From Cryptomeria japonica (taxonomy: Eukaryota > Streptophyta > Pinopsida > Cupressales > Cupressaceae), in contig NC_081414.1 of the NCBI RefSeq assembly GCF_030272615.1, positions 909,607,009 through 909,671,008 of the forward strand: a DNA stretch of 64,000 bases, in the 5' to 3' direction. The translations under genes were made by a program, and so were the position numbers. Within the stretch, counting starts at the first letter, position 1, and the number at the start of each line of letters is the position of its first letter. Below, one piece after another: positions 12,901-21,900 of the stretch. Below the pieces are notes generated by a model. That model was not told where the DNA came from. It did not search any database and saw nothing but the letters and a program-made list of their open reading frames with translations.

Positions 12901-15900
12901 ATCATGGTATACGCCTATGGGTCCACCTGCACGGCTGGATCAGGAGGGAGCATCTAGTCGTCACTCTCCGGCCACCAGCCCTAGGGATAGAAGATGATTT
13001 TATGATGTAGGGTAGGTCACATTTTGGATGTATAGTGACCTACCTTTGTATATTGATCCACACATATATATATACATGCTTCTTTGTCTCAAACATGTTA
13101 TCTTTAATGTCTAAAACAATGTGTATTGTGATTAAAGTTAATACATTTGGTAGATGTACATGTATGCTCTGAATTTAATTTCCATGTGATTGATTTCTCA
13201 ACGCTCCATGATTAAATTGATACATGTGTGACTTAATTAAAATATTTGATCAAGTACTATATTGATGATAAGGAAGAAAGTATGTATTAAGCCTACGAAT
13301 CATATAACCAATGTGATTTAATTTGAATTTAAACACAACATGACATGATTCAACTTAACACATAAAAACATTGTATAATATGTCAACATAATGAAAATGT
13401 AAATCTTTTGTAATTTACATAAATGAATTCAAGACAAACCATAAAGTAAAGACACATGCTTGTCAGGAACGAAGCAATATAGATTAAACAAAACATCATT
13501 TAATTCTATTTGCTCTAATCAAAGATATGTTAACATATTATCCAATTTTGAAGAAGTGAGAAAGGAAATAGATAAATGATAAGGAATGAGGCATTAAGCA
13601 TAGTATCTACACAAGTGCATAGCGTTTATAGGGTCTGTAAGAGGCGTACCGTCTACATCCGCTATTTTGTAAGCACCTGATCCATAATCTTCAATAATGA
13701 TATATGGTCCAAGCCAATTAGGATTGAATTTTCCCTTTTCTTCAGGTAAGGCATTCACATTGCGTTGATTCTCATAGAGCACTAAGTCACCCACTGAGAA
13801 GGAAAGTTGAATAACCTTATCATTATAGCTTTGTTGTAGAGTTTTGTGACACGCTTGAATATGCTCAAGAGCATTTATACGCTATTCATCAAGCATCTCA
13901 AGCTGTTGAAGTCTTTGTTCTCTATAGGAGTCATCATCTATTATACCTTTGAGAGAAACTCTAAGTGATGGAATCTCTAATTCTAAAGGCATAATAGCAT
14001 CATCACCATAAACAAGATTATAAGGAGTAGTTCCCGTGGCAATTTGTACACTTGTTCGGTAGGCCCAAAGAGCATAGATTAGCTGAGTACTCCAATCCTT
14101 ACCATGCTTATTCATGGTTTTGCAAAGAATTTGTTCAATTATTTTATTGGAAGATTCGGCTTGACCATTTGATTGAGGATAGTATGGTGTAGAAAATCGA
14201 TGTTTAATATGATATTTCTCGAGGAATTGCTTCACGTCTTTATTATTAAATGATGTCCCATTATCAGAGATTATAGTGGAAGGTATCCCAAATCGAGAAA
14301 TAATGTTTTATAGAAGAAATCGACAAATCACTTCAGCTGTAGTGGAGCGAAGAGGAACAGCTTCTACCCACTTTGTAAAGTAATTTGTTGCAGTTATAAT
14401 GAAAATATGTCCTTGAGATGAAGGAGGAGAGATTTTACCGATGAGATCCAACCCCCATGTAGAGAAAGGCCAAGAAGCTACCTGAGAACGGAGTTCTTGG
14501 GCAGGAGCATGAATCAAATTATTGTGTTGTTGACATTGATGACATTTCTTAACAAATGAAAAAGAATCCTGCTGCATAGTTTGCCAATAATATCCCATAC
14601 GAAGTAATCTTTGAACCAAGGATTTACCTCCAAAATGCCCCCCACAGGCACCTGAATGTGCCTCTTCAAGAGCAATAGGGATTTCTGATTTGTTAAGACA
14701 ACGAAGGAGAAGACCATTATAACCCCTTCGGTAAAGAACATTAGAAAGAATGATATACCTAGCAGACAACTTGCGAACTCTAGCCCTGGTGTTCCTATTG
14801 GCGGAATCAGGAAAGGTACCATCAGTCAAGTATCTTACGATATGTGAGTACCATTCATCTGAGTCTATGAGGTCGCAACATGTCACCAAGCTAGAATCAT
14901 CTACAATAGCTGGAGAAGTAAGGTTGTGAATAACAAATTTAAGATCAACCACAGGGTCCTCTAAAGATACAAGAGAAGCCACACATGCCATTGCGTCCGC
15001 ATGTCGATTATGTTTTCGAGGAACAGGTTCTATGGTGTAAGAATCAAATTTTTGTAACAAAGAGATAGCAAGGTCTTTATATTGTGATAACTTGTCTTGT
15101 TTTGCTTGATACAGTCCTGTTACTTGTCTTATAATCAATTGAGAATCTCCAAAAATATGTATGTGTTTTATATTCAGAGCTAAGGCTGCCTTTATTCCTG
15201 CTATAAGAGCCTCATACTCAGCAATGTTATTGGTACATAGGAAATTGAGACGATAAGATAAGGGAATAGACTTGTTTGTAGGAGAAATCAGAACAACACC
15301 TACCCCCGATCCCGTACGACACTTAGAGCCATCAAAATATAACTCCCAAGTTTCATCTTTCTCTGTACAAAGAATTAAGTCGTCAGGAAAAGACTCAGGG
15401 TTAGGGAAGGAGAAAGGTGAAGGGGCCTCAGCTAGGTGATCGGTCAACGCTTGCCCTTTAATTGCTCTTTGTGAAACAAATTTAAGGTCAAATTCTGTTA
15501 ACATCATAACCCACTTAGCTAGGCGTCCTGATAAATCAGTTTTAGAGAAAAGATGCTTCAACGGATCAAACTTTACCATGACGTGGACTTCTGAGTTTAA
15601 GAGATAATGTCTCAATTTTTGAGTCGCAAACACCAAGACCAAGCATTGTCTTTCTATCACAGAATATTGGGTCTCATAATCGAGTAAGGTATGACTTATA
15701 TAATAAACCGGACACTCCTTACCATCTTTATCATGTTGTGCCAATAATGTTGCAAGAGCATGAGAGGACGCAACCGTATAAAGAAGGAAGGGTTTAGAAG
15801 GTTCAACCAGTCGAAGGATAGGAGGATTAGCCAAATACATTTTTAAATCTTCAAATGCTTGCTGACAATCCTCATTCCATTGAAAAGTGATATTCTTTTT

Positions 15901-18900
15901 GAGAAGTTGAGTGAAAGGAAAAGTACGATCTGCAAGTTGAGATACAAACCTACGAATAGCTTGAATCTTTCCTTGTAAGCTTTTGAGTTGAGACACATTT
16001 CTAGGAGGTGGCATGTTGACAATAGCATCTATTTTCTTAGTATCCACCTCAATCCCACTATGCAAAACTATGAATCCTAATAGTTTTCCACTATCCACAC
16101 CAAAAACACATTTTTGGGGATTCAAGCGCATGTGATATTTACGAATCCTTTCAAAGATTTGACGAAGGATCTTAATATGATCTATGCGAAGAATGGATTT
16201 GGCTAAAACATCATCAACATAGTCTTCTAAAATCTTATGCATGTAATCGTGAAAGATAAGGGTCATCACTCGTTGATAAGTTGCACCGGCGTTTTTAAGT
16301 CCGAAAGGCATCATTATCCAACAAAATGTACCCCAAGGAGTGGTGAAAGTGGTTTTGAATTGATCTTGAGGGTTAATGAAAATTTGATTGTATCCTGAAA
16401 AACCATCCATGAAGGATAACAAGGCATGTCCTGCCGTAGAATCAACTATCATGTCAATGTTTGGAAGAGGGAAATCATCTTTTAAAGAAGCCTTATTTAA
16501 ATCTCGAAAATCGGTACACATTCTTATTTTATTATCTAGTTTAGCCACAGCGACAATATTTGAAATCCATGGGGAATAATCAATAGGGCGGATAAATCTA
16601 GCCTCCAATAACTTTTCAATCTCAGCCTTAACAAGCAGAGCCACCTTAGGATTCATTTTTCGAATCTTTTGTTTCACGGGCTTAGCATCAGGAACTAAGA
16701 CAATATTATGAGTAACAATCTTAGGATCTATACCAGGCATGTCAGAGTATGTCCAAGCAAATATCTCGGGGAATTCATGCAATAAATCTTCATATTGTTT
16801 TTGTTCCTCTTCATCCAAACATTTTCCAATTTTAATAACTTTTTCTTCATTGCAAGGATCCATCTTAACATTAGTGGTGTCACTTATGAGAAGATTACTT
16901 TGTTGAGGAGTATCCTTTAATTGAGGGAATTCTTTCACAATCTCATCATTATCAATCTCTCTTCCAAAATAGGCTTCAGTGTTCAAACAATAAGGGAGTC
17001 CCCTATTGTGATGATAACAAGGAAGAGTATCATATGCTCCTAAAAATTCAGCTAAAGCATCATCGGTAGGGAAAACATCAAAAGCACAAGCACATGAAGG
17101 ATCCTCATCAATGTACTCGGGGTGTTGCATTGATAGAGATGTAGAAATAGCATTAACACTAATACATGGTCTCTTAGAAGCTTTAGTACGCTTGCAGGGA
17201 TTATAGCCAAGTCCAAAGGCATGGTTGTGAAGATTATTCTCTAGAGGAACTTTTATCCCTTGTTCGTGAGCACCACAACCATTTCCATGATACCCATGCT
17301 TAGCAAAAATGCAAAAACCACGACCATAACGATCAACCATTTCAAACAGAGAAGGCGGTTTTTCATAAGACAAAGAATCAAACTCTTCATAATTAGAGGT
17401 GTGAGGAGAAGAAGTTTGAGAAGCGGCCACAAAATTATTGCTCATAGGCTCAGGTAATGTTGATTGATTTTTAGCTTCTTCCTTCTTTTCAACTTTAAGC
17501 TCTCTAGAAGGAACCTTATATTCACCTACAAAGGTGGGATTAAAATCAAGGGATCCCCAATCGTCATCTACGAGAACCCTCTCAGAATCAAAATCCTTCT
17601 TATGTGTAGTTTCAAGTTGAGAAGAGTCTTCTTCAGGAGCTCTAGACTCATCCAAAGAATTTTGATCATCAGAGAGCGAGGACTCATCGATAGGTATCTT
17701 GTTTAAAGAGTCATCACTAGACGAGGACGGCTTAGAAGAACCCCCCTTGGAAGTAGATGTTTGCAAAAAAGCTTGAAAATTAGTATCACCTATCAAGGTA
17801 TATGTCTTATTGTTATAGATAAACTTAACTTGCCTGTGCAATGTAGAGGGGACAGCTTGCATACTGTGAATCCAAGGTCTCCCTAATAACAAATTGTATG
17901 TTAGATTTCCCGACATAACATGGATAGGAGTAGGCAAAGTAACAGGCCCCACTGTGATGGGTAAGGTGATAGTACCTAATGAAGTTTTAGCCACATTATC
18001 AAAGCCTTGAATAGGACGAGAGTCCGGCTCAATTAGGGATGTATCCACATTCATCTTATGCAAAAGATTAATGCTACACACATTAAGACCAGAGCCATTA
18101 TCTACTAGTGTTCGTCTTATAGCAGTGTCTTTCATGATAACCACAATCATCAAGGGATCATATTGATGTTGAATTTCACTAGTAGGCAGCTCATCTTGGG
18201 TAAACACGATTTGAGCTTTAGGATTCATCACAGAGTTAACCAAAGATGCTATATTACTAGATGTATTCGGTGGAGGAACATTCAAATCTTTCAAGGCATC
18301 TTGTAACATTCCATGATGAGCGGAAGAAGTTTGAATCAAATCCCAAAGGGATATCTTAGCATGGGTAACTTTAAGTTGTTCTATGAGATCATATTCCTTA
18401 CTAAGAACTTGTGAAATACGTGGAGCTTGCGGAAGAATTGGTTGAGGATTCGGAAGAGAAACTGGAATAACAGGAGGAGGACTAGGCTGCCTATTATTTC
18501 TGGTATGATAAGTATGGGCAACCGCATGATAACTCTCTCTAGTTATTTGCTTGGCATAACTATAAGGACTTATAGGTTTTCTTCCTTGCACAATGATGAT
18601 TGGTTTATTCGGCGTACGAAAGGAATCATGATCATACCCTCCTTGGATAGTAAGGAGAGGTGATTTAGGAACTTGAAAGGTGGGAGAAGGATAAGCACCT
18701 TGGACTTCAAAGAGAGGCTTTTTATGCTCATTCAAGTTTATCATGTTAACCAATTTAGAAGTCTTGTTCTTGTTTAAAGATTTCGATAAAGCCACAAAGT
18801 CATCAAGAGCATCATCCAACAAAGCATGATCATATCTATCAAAAGGTTTATCTTTTGGTTTGAAAGGAGATATCTCTTCATAGAGGGGATTGTTGAAAAC

Positions 18901-21900
18901 ACCCATGTTACTAGATTTAGTGGAAGAGTTGATAGGAATGTACCCTTGAGAGGACTCATTCAACTTATCTTTCTCATCACAATGAAATGGCATAGTAACA
19001 AAGTTTATGAGTTTTTGGTAAAATGAAGGTTTGGCATCTTTAGGGTTCAAAAACTCATCTAAAGCTTCATCTAATTCATCTTGGCTATACTCATAATAAT
19101 CATCATAAGCATGAACATTTTGCAAATAAAAGTCTGACATTTTGAAATAAAAGTTGCATGAAATTTAAACACACAATGCAAAAGGAACACTCTCTTTTTT
19201 TTTTTAATGAAAATGAAATGAAAACACACTAAATCTAGATCTAGATCTAACAAATGCAATGCAAGAAGAAGCAATGATAGATTCACGTTGGGTTCACCAA
19301 AATGTGTGAGGGAAAAAGCGAGACTAGGTTATCATGTCCTAATCCTACCTCTTGTCACACATTACGGAATACAAAAGAGCCTAGAGGTATCGTACAATTG
19401 GCTACTTCTTTTTGTGAAAGAGAGAGCCATGGGCTACCTATTAGGGTTTCTATTCCTTTGTTGTAATTGAAAGGTAAGATTATGCAAGTCCAATTCCTAG
19501 CCCTAGAATGCAAGTCTGAACTAATAACAAGATTGCAGAATTGAACTTAAACAATGGAAAGCTGTAAATACCAAGATAAAACAAGAATGCAAATGCATAC
19601 CCGGAGTCAAAATCTGAGTGGAAATGTTTGGGATGGGGGCGCGGGCGCCACTGTCCTGATTCTGCACCTGAAACTGCACCTGAAACTGCTGTTTTGCACT
19701 CTGGAAAACTGTCTGAAATGTTGTCTGTCAGGAGGACCAGGGCGCCCAGCGCCTCTGTCCCAGGGACCAGGGTGCCCCAATGCCCCTGTCCTGACAGGAC
19801 CAGGGCGCCCCACGCCCCTGTCCTGGTATTCTGCTCTGCAATTTGGTGTGGGGTGCTGTCTCGACCTGCTTTTTCTGGATCTGCAACCTGCGGCATCGTC
19901 CGAGTCTCGAAACCTGCACTTATATCTGAAAAAGGTGTTTGGGTAGCTATATAGGGTTTTTCCTTAGTCAAACCCCCGCTTCGGTGATTTCCACCTCCAT
20001 GAATAGCCAAGTTGTATTGTAAAAGTAATGTGTGTGCAGACCTTGTGTGTGTGCAAGATCTAAAATGTAAGTAAGCAAACTAGAGCAACCTAGAAAGTAA
20101 ACCCTAATTGCTTGTTAATGATAATGTAAATGCTCTAAATCAAGATGCAAAGTGATCTAAAGCATGAATAAATGAGATATTGAAGCTTATGCAAAGACAT
20201 GAAAACAACATGAAATCATACCCAACCCCCAAGGGAGGGCTACAAGCCAATCTTTAGTCGGTAATCTCCTATTGTTCTTCAATGTCTTCCAAGCCCTAAA
20301 TGGATGAATGGAATTGATAAATGCTTGATAGAGGGATGTTGAATGTTGTTGAAGTCTTCAAAGATCTGCTCTTTCCCTGCATATGAGGTTTCTGAAAACA
20401 AAATTCTGATCCTTTCAAATGAAGAAAGAGAGCTCTTATGTATGAACCCTAGGTCGTAATTTCATCTTTTGGTCGACCTAGAGATTGAATATCCCGCCAA
20501 TTTCTTGGGTTAAGCTTTATTTTATGATTGGATCACGCTCCTAAAATTTCGGGAAAAATGTCCGAGATCGTGTGCACTCCGGGCGCCATGGTCCCGACAA
20601 CTTTTCACCAAATTTTCAAGGCCGTCAGATATGATGATTTTAGAGAGAATCCCGAAGTTACAGGTGATTTCGAGATGTTTTGACCCTCGAAATCAAGCCC
20701 TCAAGCTTAGAATAGGGCCTAATTAGGGTTTTTGATTAGATGATGTATTGGAGGAATAAAATGAAAGGGGCACGCTTTAATGAAAGGGCCCGACTTTATG
20801 ATGTGAAGGATGATGAAATAGGACCTTAGACCTAATTAATTTGATTAATTAAGTGCTAAAGGGGAAATGTAATGCAAAATGCAACTGCGCCAAGGCGGGT
20901 GCTAAACTAGGTGTTAAATTGTACTGCTTTAGCAAGTGCGTACAATTTATGACGTTATAGTAATATTTACACAAACTACTACAAAGTATCATCTTATTAT
21001 GGGTAGGTTCCCATTGTGGTTTTTTCCTTAATCGAGTTTTCCACATCAAAATCTTGGTGTTATATGTGTTGGTGATATTGTGTTTATCTTTATGGTTGTT
21101 GTTGTTGTTTAGATATGAGATTGTGCTTAAATTTTTTAATCCAGTGAAAACTGATTCACCCCCCCTCTCAATTTTCCTTCTTGGTTTCTACTGACAATTA
21201 CTTAATTAATCAAATGGTCCTATGTGCTGATTTTATTTGTTTATCGCAATATATTACTTGTTGCCAAAGTGCAAAGATTAATCATAGGGCCCAATGGAAA
21301 GTTGGGTGCAACAAACTTTGAGGAGAAAGCAAAATTGTGACACTTGTCATAAGAAGACAACTTTGGAGAAGAGAAATGTTTTGGAGCTCTTATGAACCCC
21401 CTCCAAGTGACATACATGGCAATTGTATCTTATTCTTTAGCACGGATTCATAAAGTTTCTCAGTGGGACCAAATCTTCCACTCGGATAGGCTTTGAGTAA
21501 AATGAAAAATTTTGAATTGGCAAAAGGATAGTTTATCTCATCATGGATGATTTTCATTTATGTAGTAAATAATATTTGTATTAAATATTATTTATGCAAG
21601 AGTTGTGCAAAAGGAACTTTCTATTTACATTCTTAAATACATTGAATGTGGACACTTTTGGGAAGTTGTTGTTTTCACATTCTAAGCTCTGTAAATATAA
21701 GGATTGCTAGAGGAGTTGTATGAGAGGAATTCATTATTAAAGGGGTTATGCTCCTGAATTTTCTCTAGGATGGAGCAGGATGTAAATCTCTATGTAAAGG
21801 CCTAGAGCCTGAAGATTATATTGTAACTGTATTTTGTTGTTGAATAATACAATGGCTCTTTGGTTTTGGAGTGTGGGGTTTTTCACCCGAAAGAATTTTC

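Larger units (their letters stand above)
11516..20959 (-). mobile_element. Ty3/gypsy fragment A: 5' LTR, gag-less pol, antisense PMD
   Basis: In element orientation: LTR 20959-19303, primer site 19299-19284, pol 19140-13594, then an antisense PMD gene up to the joint with B near 11515. Only about 140 nt separate primer site and pol, so gag is absent. The polypurine tract and 3' LTR are also missing. The outer LTR end was placed by comparison with LTR B; the terminal TG would be TA here. Two RNase H domains and the absence of a chromodomain put pol in the Tat lineage. Confidence 0.72.

Noticed and set aside
7792-20959. A and B as one intact element
   Set aside because: LTRs and genes of the two parts point toward each other, each with its own primer site; an intact element would have direct LTRs and one primer site.
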